Shown: in pieces, positions 43,463 through 52,236 of the stretch
Layout of the letters: every line of letters starts with the position of its first letter
Numbering within the stretch: position 1 is the stretch's first letter
Source: Streptomyces roseus
Lineage (GTDB): Bacteria; Actinomycetota; Actinomycetes; Streptomycetales; Streptomycetaceae
DNA length: 64,000 nucleotides
Direction: 5' to 3'
NCBI RefSeq assembly: GCF_001044425.1
Contig: NZ_LFML01000020.1
Coordinates: forward strand, 1-64,000
Notes under the pieces: generated by a model
Seen by the model: the letters and a program-made list of their open reading frames with translations, nothing else
What the model was told of the DNA's origin: nothing
Database searches by the model: none
Made by a program: the position numbers and the translations under genes

Positions 43463-44422
43463 ATGACCGCAAGCACCACCCGTCGTACGACCGCCGCCCG
43501 GTCCCGGATCGCCGCGGTCGGCGCGATCGCGGTCGCCGGCGCCCTGATCCTCACCGGTTGTGGCGACCAGACGGAGAAGGGCTCCTCCGCGACCCCCTCC
43601 GGCGGCACCTCGAAGGACAGCAGCGCCCCGCTCTTCTCGGCCCTGCCGAAGAAGATCCAGGACGCCGGTGTCATCAAGATCGGCACGGACTCCGCCTACG
43701 CCCCGATGGAATTCGTCGAGGGCGGCAAGATCGTCGGTGTCGACCCCGACATCGCCGAGGCGCTCGGCAAGCAGCTCGGCGTGAAGATGCAGTTCACCGC
43801 CGGCACCTTCGACGGCCTGATCACCTCGATCTACACCGGCCGCGAGGACGCGATCATGTCCTCGATCACCGACAACAAGCAGCGCCAGGAGGGCCTGGAC
43901 GACAAGGGCCAGAAGATCGGCAAGGGGATCGACTTCGTCGACTACTTCTCCTCCGGCCTCTCGCTCCTCGTCAAGAAGGGCAACCCCGAGGGCATCAAGT
44001 CCCTGGACGACCTCTGCGGCAAGACCGTGGCCGTCCAGCGCGGCACGACGTACGAGGACGCGTTCAAGGCCCAGGCCGAGAAGTGCGGTGACAAGAAGCT
44101 CACCATCCAGGCCTTCGACACCGACGCCGAGGCGCAGACCCGCGTCAAGGCCGGCGGCGCCGTCGCCGACCTGAACGACTACCCGGTCGCCGCCTACACG
44201 GTGAAGACCTCCGGCGGCGGCAACGACTTCGAGATCGCCGGCCAGCAGAGCGGCGTCGGCCTCTTCGGCATCGGCGTGAGCAAGGAGAACACCCAGCTCC
44301 GCGACGCCCTCAAGCAGGCCCTCGACGCCGCGATCAAGGACGGCTCCTACGCCAAGGCGCTGGAGAAGTGGAACGTGCAGGACAGCGCCGTCAAGTCCGC
44401 GACGGTCAACGCAGGTCAGTAA
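43463..44422 (+). CDS. Polar amino acid ABC transporter, binding lipoprotein
   Basis: 319-aa solute-binding protein of the His/Glu/Gln family. A lipoprotein signal ends in ALILTGC (lipobox LTGC). The mature domain begins VIKIGTDSAYAPMEFVE and has VGVDPDIAEALGKQLGVKMQ, then FDGLITSIYTGREDAIMSSI. It captures an amino acid outside the membrane for the permease and ATPase encoded next. ATG 43463 has GGAGGA upstream. Confidence 0.92.
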   Translation: MTASTTRRTTAARSRIAAVGAIAVAGALILTGCGDQTEKGSSATPSGGTSKDSSAPLFSALPKKIQDAGVIKIGTDSAYAPMEFVEGGKIVGVDPDIAEALGKQLGVKMQFTAGTFDGLITSIYTGREDAIMSSITDNKQRQEGLDDKGQKIGKGIDFVDYFSSGLSLLVKKGNPEGIKSLDDLCGKTVAVQRGTTYEDAFKAQAEKCGDKKLTIQAFDTDAEAQTRVKAGGAVADLNDYPVAAYTVKTSGGGNDFEIAGQQSGVGLFGIGVSKENTQLRDALKQALDAAIKDGSYAKALEKWNVQDSAVKSATVNAGQ

Positions 44423-44468
44423 GTCCCGCGAAGTCCCTCGCTCCACGCTCCACTGAAGGGCAGTCATT

Positions 44469-45419
44469 GTGACTGACAAGATCGAAAAGGGTCCGGCCGA
44501 AAACCCGCCGGCCGGACCCGGCGCCTCGGGCCTCCCGTACGAGGCCATCAAGGCCATCCCGGTGCGCCACTACGGCCGCTGGGTCAGCGGCGTCGTGGTC
44601 GTCGCCCTGCTCGCCTGGCTCGGCTACGCGTTCGCCAACGGCAACGTCATCTGGGCGACGGTCCGCGACAAGCTGTTCGACCCGGCGGTCCTGAGCGGTC
44701 TCGGCAACACCGTGATCATCAGCGTCTCCGCCATGGCGCTGGGCCTCGTGCTCGGCATCGTCTTCGCGGTGATGCGGCTCTCCAAGAACCCGGTGACCGG
44801 CGCCGTCTCCTGGCTCTACATCTGGTTCTTCCGCGGCACCCCGGTGTACGTGCAGCTGCTGGTGTGGTTCAACCTGTCGCTGATCTTCCAGTACATCAAC
44901 CTCGGTCCGATCTACAAGAACGAGACCGTCGACGTCATGACCCCGTTCATGGTCGCCCTCCTGGGCCTCGGCCTGAACGAGGGCGCGTACATGGCGGAGA
45001 TCGTCCGGGCCGGCATCCAGTCGGTCGACGAGGGCCAGACCGAGGCCGCCCACGCGCTCGGCATGCCGCAGACGAAGACCATGCGCCGGATCGTCCTCCC
45101 GCAGGCAATGCGCGTGATCATCCCGCCGACCGGCAACGAGTTCATCAACATGCTGAAGACCTCCTCCCTGGTCTCGGCGGTGCAGTACACGGAACTCCTG
45201 CGGGCCTCGTCGAACATCGGCAACACGGCCGGTGCCATCATGGAGATGCTGTTCGTGGCCTCCTTCTGGTACCTGGCCCTGACCAGCGTGTTCAGCGTCG
45301 GCCAGTACTACCTGGAGCGCCGCTTCGCCCGTGGTTCCACGCGCAACCTGCCGCCGACGCCGTTCCAGCGTCTGAAGGCCAACCTGAACATGTTCCGCCG
45401 TACGGAGGTCGCGCGATGA
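44469..45419 (+). CDS. Polar amino acid ABC transporter, permease
   Basis: 316-aa HisMQ-type permease. A Pro/Gly-rich N-terminus and one early membrane helix precede the permease domain with [20 protein letters not shown] and the EAA loop [20 protein letters not shown]. One permease protein is present, so the channel is probably a homodimer. GTG 44469, 47 bp after the binding protein gene. Confidence 0.92.
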   Translation: MTDKIEKGPAENPPAGPGASGLPYEAIKAIPVRHYGRWVSGVVVVALLAWLGYAFANGNVIWATVRDKLFDPAVLSGLGNTVIISVSAMALGLVLGIVFAVMRLSKNPVTGAVSWLYIWFFRGTPVYVQLLVWFNLSLIFQYINLGPIYKNETVDVMTPFMVALLGLGLNEGAYMAEIVRAGIQSVDEGQTEAAHALGMPQTKTMRRIVLPQAMRVIIPPTGNEFINMLKTSSLVSAVQYTELLRASSNIGNTAGAIMEMLFVASFWYLALTSVFSVGQYYLERRFARGSTRNLPPTPFQRLKANLNMFRRTEVAR

Positions 45420-46183
45420 CCGCTCAGCCGATGGTCAAGGCCGAGGGCGTCCACAAGTCGTACGGCGCCGCCCACATCCTGCGCGGCATCGACCTCGAAG
45501 TCGCCCCCCGCGAGGTCTTCTGCCTGGTCGGCCCGTCCGGCTCCGGCAAGTCGACCTTCCTGCGGTGCATCAACCACCTGGAGCGCATCAACTCCGGACG
45601 CCTCTCGGTGGACGGTGAGCTGGTCGGGTACAGGCAGAAGGGCGACAAGCTCTACGAGCTGAAGGACAGCGAGGTCGCGGCCCAGCGCCGCGAGATCGGC
45701 ATGGTCTTCCAGCGCTTCAACCTCTTCCCGCACATGACGGCCATAGAGAACGTCATGGAAGCCCCCGTCATGGTCAAGGGCGAGAGCAAGGCCGTGGCGC
45801 GCGAGCGCGCGGTGCGCCTGCTGGACCGTGTGGGCCTGGGCGACAAGGGCGGGAACTACCCCTCCCAGCTCTCCGGCGGCCAGCAGCAGCGCGTGGCGAT
45901 CGCCCGCGCGCTGGCCATGGAGCCGAAGCTGATGCTCTTCGACGAGCCCACCTCGGCGCTCGACCCGGAGCTCGTCGGCGACGTCCTCGACGTCATGCGG
46001 GACCTGGCCGAATCGGGCATGACCATGATCGTGGTCACCCACGAGATGGGCTTCGCCCGCGAGGTCGGCGACAACCTCGTCTTCATGGACGGCGGCGTCG
46101 TGGTCGAGTCCGGCCACCCGCGCGAGGTGCTGGGCAACCCGCAGCACGAGCGCACGAAGGCGTTCCTGTCCAAGGTGCTGTAG
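45416..46183 (+). CDS. Polar amino acid ABC transporter, ATPase
   Basis: 255-aa ATP-binding subunit. Walker [11 protein letters not shown]-loop in [13 protein letters not shown], signature [15 protein letters not shown], Walker [15 protein letters not shown] and switch His in VVTHEMGFA are all intact. ATG 45416 overlaps the permease stop (ATGA). The operon ends at a strong hairpin. Confidence 0.95.
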   Translation: MTAQPMVKAEGVHKSYGAAHILRGIDLEVAPREVFCLVGPSGSGKSTFLRCINHLERINSGRLSVDGELVGYRQKGDKLYELKDSEVAAQRREIGMVFQRFNLFPHMTAIENVMEAPVMVKGESKAVARERAVRLLDRVGLGDKGGNYPSQLSGGQQQRVAIARALAMEPKLMLFDEPTSALDPELVGDVLDVMRDLAESGMTMIVVTHEMGFAREVGDNLVFMDGGVVVESGHPREVLGNPQHERTKAFLSKVL

Positions 46184-46198
46184 CCGGCGCCGACGGAC

Positions 46199-46235
46199 GA
46201 GAGGGGCGGTACGGGATTCCCGTACCGCCCCTCTC
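46199..46235. terminator. Terminator of the ABC operon
   Basis: Perfect 17-bp stem GAGAGGGGCGGTACGGG (46199-46215) with CCCGTACCGCCCCTCTC (46219-46235), loop ATT, between the ABC operon and the convergent methyltransferase gene. Confidence 0.9.
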
Positions 46236-46281
46236 GCATGCGCGTCGGGCCGCGGAAAGTTCTCACTTTCCTACAAGAGCG

Positions 46282-47037
46282 TCACTTCAGGGCCAGGACC
46301 AGCGCGTCGGAGGGCGAGCGCCAGACCGTCCGGGCCTCCGCGAAGCCCACCTCGCGCAGGGTCCGCTCGTGCCAGGCGGCGTCGGGGGTGTCCCCGTCGG
46401 CGTGCTCGCCGTAGATCTCGTACCGGCGCTTCGTCGGCTCGGCCAGCACCGGGTCGGCGGCCGCGAGGGCCCACCAGTCGGCCCAGTCCAGCGCGCCGGC
46501 CGCGCGGGCCCGGTCCATCGCGGCGTGCCGGTGGGCCCGCTCGGCGGCGTTCAGGCGCGGGGTCGCCGGGTCGGGCATGTGGTCGGCGTTCATGAAGACC
46601 CCGCCCTCGCGCAGCAGCGGGGCGAGCTGCCCGTACACCACGGCCAGCTGCGGGGAGTGCATCCAGTGCAGGGCGGTGGCCGTGAGCACCGCGTCGTACG
46701 TGTCGTGGGGGAGGGCCGAGGTCCACTCGGGGTCCTTGAGGTCGGCCGTGACGAACGCGACGCGGTCGTCGCCGGCAAAGTGGCCCCGGGCGATGGTCAA
46801 CAGCGCCGGGTCGAGGTCGACACCCGTACTGGTGGCGTCCGGGAACCGCCGCAGGACGCGGTCCGTGATACTTCCCGTACCGCACGCCAGATCCAGCACC
46901 CGGGGGGTGGGTCCCACCAGTGCCTCGACCATGTCCAGCATCACCCGGAACCGCTCCTCGCGGTCGGGCATGTACCACTCCTGCTGCCGGTCCCAGCTCT
47001 CCTGCCAGGCCTGCCAGTCGGTCGTGGTCTCCGCCAT
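46282..47037 (-). CDS. Class I SAM-dependent methyltransferase
   Basis: 251 aa. SAM motif I VLDLACGTGSITDRVLRRFP and the post-I acid TGVDLDPALL are clear, followed by YDAVLTATALHWM typical of type-11/12 methyltransferases. Substrate unknown. ATG 47037. Divergent from the CGNR regulator, 82 bp apart. Confidence 0.88.
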   Translation of the reverse strand: MAETTTDWQAWQESWDRQQEWYMPDREERFRVMLDMVEALVGPTPRVLDLACGTGSITDRVLRRFPDATSTGVDLDPALLTIARGHFAGDDRVAFVTADLKDPEWTSALPHDTYDAVLTATALHWMHSPQLAVVYGQLAPLLREGGVFMNADHMPDPATPRLNAAERAHRHAAMDRARAAGALDWADWWALAAADPVLAEPTKRRYEIYGEHADGDTPDAAWHERTLREVGFAEARTVWRSPSDALVLALK

Positions 47038-47119
47038 CGCTCGCCCTCCAGTCGTAATACCCTCGAAGAAGTATCAGCCGTTACTTCGAGACCCTAAACC
47101 GCATCCGTAAGGACTACAA

Positions 47120-47749
47120 GTGGAACTGGCCCATTACTCGGACTATGCCGTGCGCTTGGTCAACACCGAGGAGCCGGCCCGCAACAAGGACGCCCTCACC
47201 TCGGTCGACGCCGTGCGCGCCCTCTTCGGCGCCAGTACCCAGATGGCCCGCCGGGTCACCGACACCGACGTGACCCGCTTCCGCAACGTCCGGGGCCGGC
47301 TGCGCGCCGTCTTCGAGGCCGCCGACGGCGGCGACCACGTCCTCGCCGTCGACCTGCTGAACTCCCTGCTCATGGAGTTCCCGGTCAGCCCGCAGGTCTC
47401 CGGTCACCAGTACCTCGACGACGAGGGCCGCCCGGACTGGCACATCCACCTCGCCGACCACCCCTCGAACGCCTCCGCCGGCTACGCCGCGATCGCCTCC
47501 TTCGGCCTGGCCTTCCACCTCACCGAGCACGGCCCCGACCGCCTCGGCCTGTGCCAGGCCGCGCCCTGCCGCAACGCCTACCTCGACACCTCCACCAACC
47601 GCTCCCGGCGCTACTGCTCCGACCGCTGCGCCACCCGGGCCAACGTGGCCGCCTACCGGGCCCGCAAACGGCTGGAAGCCGAGGCGTCCGGCCACAGCGG
47701 CCGCAGCGCCGACACCGCCCAGGACAGCCGCGCCCTCAGCGAACTCTGA
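47120..47749 (+). CDS. CGNR zinc-finger / ABATE domain regulator
   Basis: 209 aa. The N-terminal ABATE-type domain (ELAHYSDYAVRLVNTEEPAR onward) is followed by the CGNR-type zinc finger, here CQAAPCRNAYLDTSTNRSRR then YCSDRCATRANVAAYRARKR with four Cys. The family includes putative transcriptional regulators. GTG 47120 has AAGGA upstream. Its last 97 bp overlap the convergent sodX coding sequence. Confidence 0.87.
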   Translation: MELAHYSDYAVRLVNTEEPARNKDALTSVDAVRALFGASTQMARRVTDTDVTRFRNVRGRLRAVFEAADGGDHVLAVDLLNSLLMEFPVSPQVSGHQYLDDEGRPDWHIHLADHPSNASAGYAAIASFGLAFHLTEHGPDRLGLCQAAPCRNAYLDTSTNRSRRYCSDRCATRANVAAYRARKRLEAEASGHSGRSADTAQDSRALSEL

Positions 47750-48072
47750 TCCGCCGCGCGCGGCCGGAAGCGCAGCACCGCCGTCGCCAGCACCAGCTCC
47801 TCGGGCACCGTCCCGTAGTCGGTGCTGTCGCCGGTCTCGTTGTACGGGTTGTCCCCGAGCACCCACCAGCCGCCCGGCCGCCGCTCCACCGCCCGCTTGA
47901 CCACCAGCAGGTCCTGCTGGAACGGGTGCCGCAGCACCACCACGTCACCCGGGCGGACGTCCGCCCCGTACCGCACCACCAGCCGGTCCCCGTGCAGCAG
48001 CGTCGGCACCATCGAGGGTCCCGCCACCTCCACCACCTCGAACGCCGTCCGCGAGTGCCTTCTGTGCGCCAT
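47653..48072 (-). CDS. sodX: NiSOD maturation peptidase (S26 signal-peptidase family)
   Basis: 139 aa. The Ser-Lys dyad of S26 peptidases is Ser20 (VAGPSMVPTLLHGDRL) and Lys59 (LLVVKRAVERR), with GWWVLGDNPYNETGDSTDYG as the third block. No membrane helix. It lies beside sodN and is expected to remove the NiSOD N-terminal propeptide. ATG 48072 follows a strong GAGGAGGT site. Its 3' end runs 97 bp into the CGNR gene on the other strand. Confidence 0.9.
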   Translation of the reverse strand: MAHRRHSRTAFEVVEVAGPSMVPTLLHGDRLVVRYGADVRPGDVVVLRHPFQQDLLVVKRAVERRPGGWWVLGDNPYNETGDSTDYGTVPEELVLATAVLRFRPRAADQSSLRARLSWAVSALRPLWPDASASSRLRAR

Positions 48073-48254
48073 GCCCGACCTCCTCGCCCGCTCTCGCCTC
48101 ACTGCGCATGCTGCCGCAGCCTTCCGTAGATTCGCTCACCGGTCCGCACGCCACCCTGGACTTTTGTCCCAAGCCCACGGGGCCGCTCGCGAAATCCCCT
48201 GCGCCACGGAGTAATCTCCCCCTTGAGAAGACGATCACGAGGAGGACAAACTCC

Positions 48255-48650
48255 ATGCTTTCCCGCCTCTTCGCCCCCAAGGCGAAGGTCTCCGCCCACT
48301 GCGATCTTCCGTGCGGCGTGTACGACCCTGCCCAGGCCCGCATCGAGGCCGAGTCCGTCAAGGCCGTCCAGGAGAAGTACCAGGCCAACGAGGACGCCGA
48401 CTTCCGCGCGCGCGCCATCACCATCAAGGAGCAGCGCGCCGAGCTCGCCAAGCACCACGTCTCGGTGCTGTGGAGCGACTACTTCAAGCCCCCGCACTTC
48501 GAGAAGTACCCGCAGCTGCACACCCTGGTCAACGACACCCTGAAGGCCCTCTCGGCCGCCAAGGCGTCGAACGACCCGGCGACCGGCCAGAAGGCGCTCG
48601 ACCTCATCGCCGAGATCGACCGCATCTTCTGGGAGACCAAGGCCGCCTGA
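48255..48650 (+). CDS. sodN: Nickel superoxide dismutase
   Basis: 131-aa precursor. The 14-residue propeptide MLSRLFAPKAKVSA precedes the nickel hook HCDLPCGVYDP; after cleavage His1, Cys2 and Cys6 bind nickel. The rest is the four-helix bundle (YKSVLW-type segment HHVSVLWSDYFKPPHFEKYP). It detoxifies superoxide in the cytoplasm and in Streptomyces is induced by nickel. ATG 48255 has GAGGAGG upstream; a TAATCT box at 48212 may be its -10. Divergent from sodX. Confidence 0.96.
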   Translation: MLSRLFAPKAKVSAHCDLPCGVYDPAQARIEAESVKAVQEKYQANEDADFRARAITIKEQRAELAKHHVSVLWSDYFKPPHFEKYPQLHTLVNDTLKALSAAKASNDPATGQKALDLIAEIDRIFWETKAA

Positions 48651-48663
48651 TCCAGGCCTCGCC

Positions 48664-48717
48664 CACGCACGGCGAAGGGGCCCGACCGGTGACGGTCGGG
48701 CCCCTTCGCCGTGCGTG
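48664..48717. terminator. Terminator sodN / DUF6104
   Basis: A 24-bp stem: 48664-48687 (CACGCACGGCGAAGGGG...) pairs with 48694-48717, loop GGTGAC. It sits between convergent genes. Confidence 0.9.
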
Positions 48718-48730
48718 CGGGCCGGCGGGC

Positions 48731-48916
48731 CTACTCCTCGTCCTCGTCCTCGTCGTCCAGGCGGGCGAGCCAGGTGGCCAGGCGCTCCACCGGGACCTCG
48801 AAGTCCGGGTTGAGGTCGACGAAGGTGCGCAGCTGCTCGGCGAGCCACTCGAAGGTGACCTCCTCCTCGCCGCGCCGCTTCTCCAGCTCCTCGATGCCGC
48901 GATCGGTGAAGTACAA
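48731..48916 (-). CDS. DUF6104 family small protein
   Basis: 61 aa, beginning YFTDRGIEELEKRRGEEE and ending in an acidic tail (DDEDEDEE). It starts with TTG 48916, with GGAG 6 nt upstream. Small acidic family found in Streptomyces next to sodN; function unknown. Confidence 0.82.
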   Translation of the reverse strand: MYFTDRGIEELEKRRGEEEVTFEWLAEQLRTFVDLNPDFEVPVERLATWLARLDDEDEDEE

Positions 48917-49049
48917 GTCGGGCTCCGTGCCGTGATGAAGGTGTACAGGGGGTGTTTCCCGCCAGGATAATCCGCATACCCGGCGAGACCTCCCCTCGTG
49001 CGGTACCCGGCGCTAGCCTGGAGGGTCTCCACACCTGAGGGGGCAGGGG

Positions 49050-51134
49050 ATGCAGGACGGGCGCACGGGCGGCACCGCGCGCGCCTTCGAGCTCCTCGAA
49101 CCCCTCGTCCAGGCGGCCACCGTGCGCGTCCACGCGGCCCCGGACGGGTATGCACCCCGTGGGACCGGTCCCACCTGGGGGAGCGGGTTCTTCATCGCCC
49201 CGGGCTGGGTGCTGACGTGCGCGCACGTCGTCGGTGAAGGGGGTGCGGCGGTGCGTCTCGCGGGGCGTGAGCTCGGCATCACCTTCCCCTCCGGCGCCGA
49301 CGGCGCCACCGGTACCGTCACCGGCCGCGTCGAGTGCGTCCTGCCCGAGCGGCTGGAAGAGCACCGCCCCGCCCGCCGCGCCCTGTGGGACCTGCCCGAC
49401 CTGGCACTGGTGCGCGTCCTCGCCCCGATCACACACGCCTGCGTACGCCTGACCGACCGCGGCAGACCCCGCCCCGACGAGGTCGCCTACTTCGGCTGCA
49501 CCGAGGACCTCGGCGCCCCCGAGATCACCGGCCGCACCACCCGGCTGCGCGGCACGGCCGCCGCAGGCGCCGCCCTGCGCCTCGGCGACGACGACGAGAT
49601 CGAGCCCGGCATGTCCGGCGGCCCGGTCGTGGACCTGGCCCGGGGCGAGGTCGTCGGCGTGGTCAAGGCCCGCCGCAGCGGCGGTGGCGGCGGACTCGCC
49701 GTGTCCGTCGTGCAGTTACGGACCCTGCCGCTGGCCGCCACCGGCCAGGTCGGGCTCTACCGCCGCGTCATGCAGGCCCACGACCTCTACCACTACGACC
49801 AGCACCTCAGCGATCGCGGCAGCCGCCGCACCTGGACCGACGTCCACGGCGAACTCCCGGCGCGGGAGGACCCGTACGAGGGCGGCAGGCGGCTCACCGC
49901 CGCCGAGCGCACCACCTTGTGCGGGCTGCTCGCCGAACTGCCCCCGCCCCGCTCCTCCGAGGAGGTACGGGCCCTGGTCGAGGCGGCCCGCGGCGAGGAG
50001 CCCGACCCCGGACTGCCCGCCCCGCTCAGCTGGCGCGACGGGCTCGGCATGCTGCACGATCCGCCGGACGGCGCCGGCGAGGCCGCCGCGATGCTGCGCT
50101 ACGCGACCGACGTCAGCGTCGCCGACCACCGCGAGCCCCCCGCCCCGGGCGCCGACGAGGAGCTGTGGGACTGGGTGCGGGCCACCGCCGCGCGGCTGTG
50201 GCGGCCCCTGCGGCGGGAGCTCGGCGAACGGCACGAACGGGGCCTCGCGCAGCGCGACCGCAGCCGCCGCGCCCGCGTCGACCGCCAACCCCACGGGCAC
50301 ACCCGGCCGTCCGGCACCCTGCTCCAGGGCCCGTCCGTGCTGCTGGAGGCCTGGGCGCACGGCTGGGAGGACGTCTACGACTGGCGCGTCTCGGTGCTCT
50401 ACGGTCCCGCCCACCCGGGCCGGGTGACCCCGGTGGACTCGGGCGTACGGGCCACTCGGGCCGCTCTCGCCGACGTGCTGCGGGTCCCGCTCGCCGAGGC
50501 CTTCCGGCGCTGTGACACCCACGAGGCGGCGGCCCTCCTCGAAGTCGCCGTGGCGCCCGAGCTGTTCGGGCTGCCCGTGGACACGTGGACGGTGGCCGGG
50601 CGGACCCCGCTGGGCGTCCAGCGGCCGGTCGTCTTCCGCTATCCGGCCGCGACGGGCGGCGCGATCCCGAACGACGATGAGGCCGACCACCGGCGGGCCG
50701 ACCGCTGGAACCGCGTCCAGGCCGGTCCGCCGGCCGACGAGCGGGCCGACTGCGACCGCGGCCGCCCCAGGACCCCGGCGCCGGAATGGCTCGACGCGCT
50801 CCCGGACAACACCGTGCCCGTGCACTGCCGGGCCGCCGAGGAGGAACCCACCCGCAGCTCCCTGTACGGGATCCGGGACGCCGGGTACGGGGTGGCCGTC
50901 ACCCGGCGGCCCCCGCAGGACCCGGCGGCCGACTGCGCGCCGTTCCACCGCGGACTGCGCGAGGAGCTGACGGAGGCGGCGCGGGGAGCGCCGCTGCCGG
51001 TCCGGCTCCAGGCACTGCGGGCACGCGCGCACGGGGCCGACCCCGACGCGTACTGGGCGGACGGGATGGCCCTCGTATGGGACGACCCGGCCCGCGCGCT
51101 GCCCGAAGACGAACCGCTGCAGGGCGACCTGTGA
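49050..51134 (+). CDS. Trypsin-like protease with VMAP C-terminal region
   Basis: 694 aa, no signal peptide, so cytoplasmic. The N-terminal serine protease domain (~1-220) has the full triad: His59 in GWVLTCAHVV, Asp117 in LPDLALV, Ser189 in GMSGGPV. The C-terminal half (~270-694) is helical then beta-rich. Its AVAPELFGLPVDTWTV, then PLGVQRPVVFR, resembles the C-terminal domain of vWA-MoxR-associated proteins (VMAP). Followed by a MoxR ATPase and a vWA protein, it completes the predicted vWA-MoxR-VMAP ternary system. In that model the ATPase and vWA partner control the effector, here a protease. ATG 49050. Confidence 0.85.
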   Translation: MQDGRTGGTARAFELLEPLVQAATVRVHAAPDGYAPRGTGPTWGSGFFIAPGWVLTCAHVVGEGGAAVRLAGRELGITFPSGADGATGTVTGRVECVLPERLEEHRPARRALWDLPDLALVRVLAPITHACVRLTDRGRPRPDEVAYFGCTEDLGAPEITGRTTRLRGTAAAGAALRLGDDDEIEPGMSGGPVVDLARGEVVGVVKARRSGGGGGLAVSVVQLRTLPLAATGQVGLYRRVMQAHDLYHYDQHLSDRGSRRTWTDVHGELPAREDPYEGGRRLTAAERTTLCGLLAELPPPRSSEEVRALVEAARGEEPDPGLPAPLSWRDGLGMLHDPPDGAGEAAAMLRYATDVSVADHREPPAPGADEELWDWVRATAARLWRPLRRELGERHERGLAQRDRSRRARVDRQPHGHTRPSGTLLQGPSVLLEAWAHGWEDVYDWRVSVLYGPAHPGRVTPVDSGVRATRAALADVLRVPLAEAFRRCDTHEAAALLEVAVAPELFGLPVDTWTVAGRTPLGVQRPVVFRYPAATGGAIPNDDEADHRRADRWNRVQAGPPADERADCDRGRPRTPAPEWLDALPDNTVPVHCRAAEEEPTRSSLYGIRDAGYGVAVTRRPPQDPAADCAPFHRGLREELTEAARGAPLPVRLQALRARAHGADPDAYWADGMALVWDDPARALPEDEPLQGDL

Positions 51135-51159
51135 CGGGCGGGAGGGGGAGGGAGCAGGC

Positions 51160-52230
51160 GTGAACGAGGAATGGCTCATCTACCGGGGGGTCGGCGAACC
51201 CCACGACGGGATCGAGGCCCTGCCCGACCCGCCGCCGTGGCGGGATTTCGACGGCGGCCCCGTCGGCGAGCCCGGCGGACCGGCGGACACGGCCGACGGC
51301 AACGTCACGCGGCGCCTCGGCGCGCACCGCCAGGCCGCCGAACTGCACCGCCCCGAGCCGGAGGAGCTGGAGGCCATCAACGCGGCCCTGTACCTGCGCC
51401 GGCCCCTGCTCGTCACCGGCTATCCGGGCACCGGGAAGTCCACCCTCGCCCACGCCGTCGCTCACGAGCTGAAACTCGGCCGGGTGCTGCGCTGGCCCGT
51501 GGTCTCGCGGACGGTGCTCCAGGAGGGGCTGTACCGCTACGACGCCATCGCCCGGCTCCAGGACGTGCAGATCGCCGCGAGCGGCGGCCCGCCGTGGGGT
51601 CCGCCGGCCGGCCCGCCGGGTCCGGCACCGGGCGCCGGGCCGGGCCGGGCCGCGCCCCCCGTCCCCGGCATCGGCAAGTACATCCGCCTCGGCCCCCTCG
51701 GAACGGCCCTGCTGCCCACCGAGCGTCCCCGCGTCCTGCTCATCGACGAGCTCGACAAGAGCGACATCGACTTGCCCAACGACCTCCTGAACGTCCTGGA
51801 GGAGGGCGAGTTCGCCCTCCCCGAGCTCGAACGCGTCGCCGACACCGAGCCCGAGGTGCAGGTGCTCACCGACGACGGGGCGAAGGTCACCGTCCGCGGC
51901 GGCCGCGTCCGCTGCCGGGCCTTCCCCTTCATCATCCTGACCAGCAACGGCGAACGGGACTTCCCCGCCGCCCTGTTGCGCCGCTGCATCCAGCTCAAGC
52001 TCGGCCAGCCCGGCGAGAAGCGGCTCGCCACCATGGTCCGCGCACACCTCGGCGAGGAGGCCGCCCGGCTCGGGGCCGACCTGATCCGGGAGTTCCTCAG
52101 CCGCTCCCAGTCCGAACTCGTGGCCGCCGACCAGCTCCTGAACGCCATCTACCTCACCCACCACGCCGCTCCGCCCACCCGGGAGGACCTCGCCGACCTG
52201 CTCATCCAGCGCCTCGACCGCCCGAGGTGA
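51160..52230 (+). CDS. MoxR-type AAA+ ATPase
   Basis: 356 aa. Walker A GYPGTGKST (87-95), Walker B RVLLIDELDKSD (191-202), sensor ILTSNGERDFP and arginine region ALLRRC are present. Residues ~141-170 are a Pro/Gly-rich insertion between the ATP-binding motifs, not usual for MoxR proteins. MoxR ATPases act with vWA proteins to remodel or gate partners. GTG 51160 lies 25 bp after the protease gene; the vWA gene follows by 6 bp. Confidence 0.9.
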   Translation: MNEEWLIYRGVGEPHDGIEALPDPPPWRDFDGGPVGEPGGPADTADGNVTRRLGAHRQAAELHRPEPEELEAINAALYLRRPLLVTGYPGTGKSTLAHAVAHELKLGRVLRWPVVSRTVLQEGLYRYDAIARLQDVQIAASGGPPWGPPAGPPGPAPGAGPGRAAPPVPGIGKYIRLGPLGTALLPTERPRVLLIDELDKSDIDLPNDLLNVLEEGEFALPELERVADTEPEVQVLTDDGAKVTVRGGRVRCRAFPFIILTSNGERDFPAALLRRCIQLKLGQPGEKRLATMVRAHLGEEAARLGADLIREFLSRSQSELVAADQLLNAIYLTHHAAPPTREDLADLLIQRLDRPR

Positions 52231-52236
52231 GGGCCG

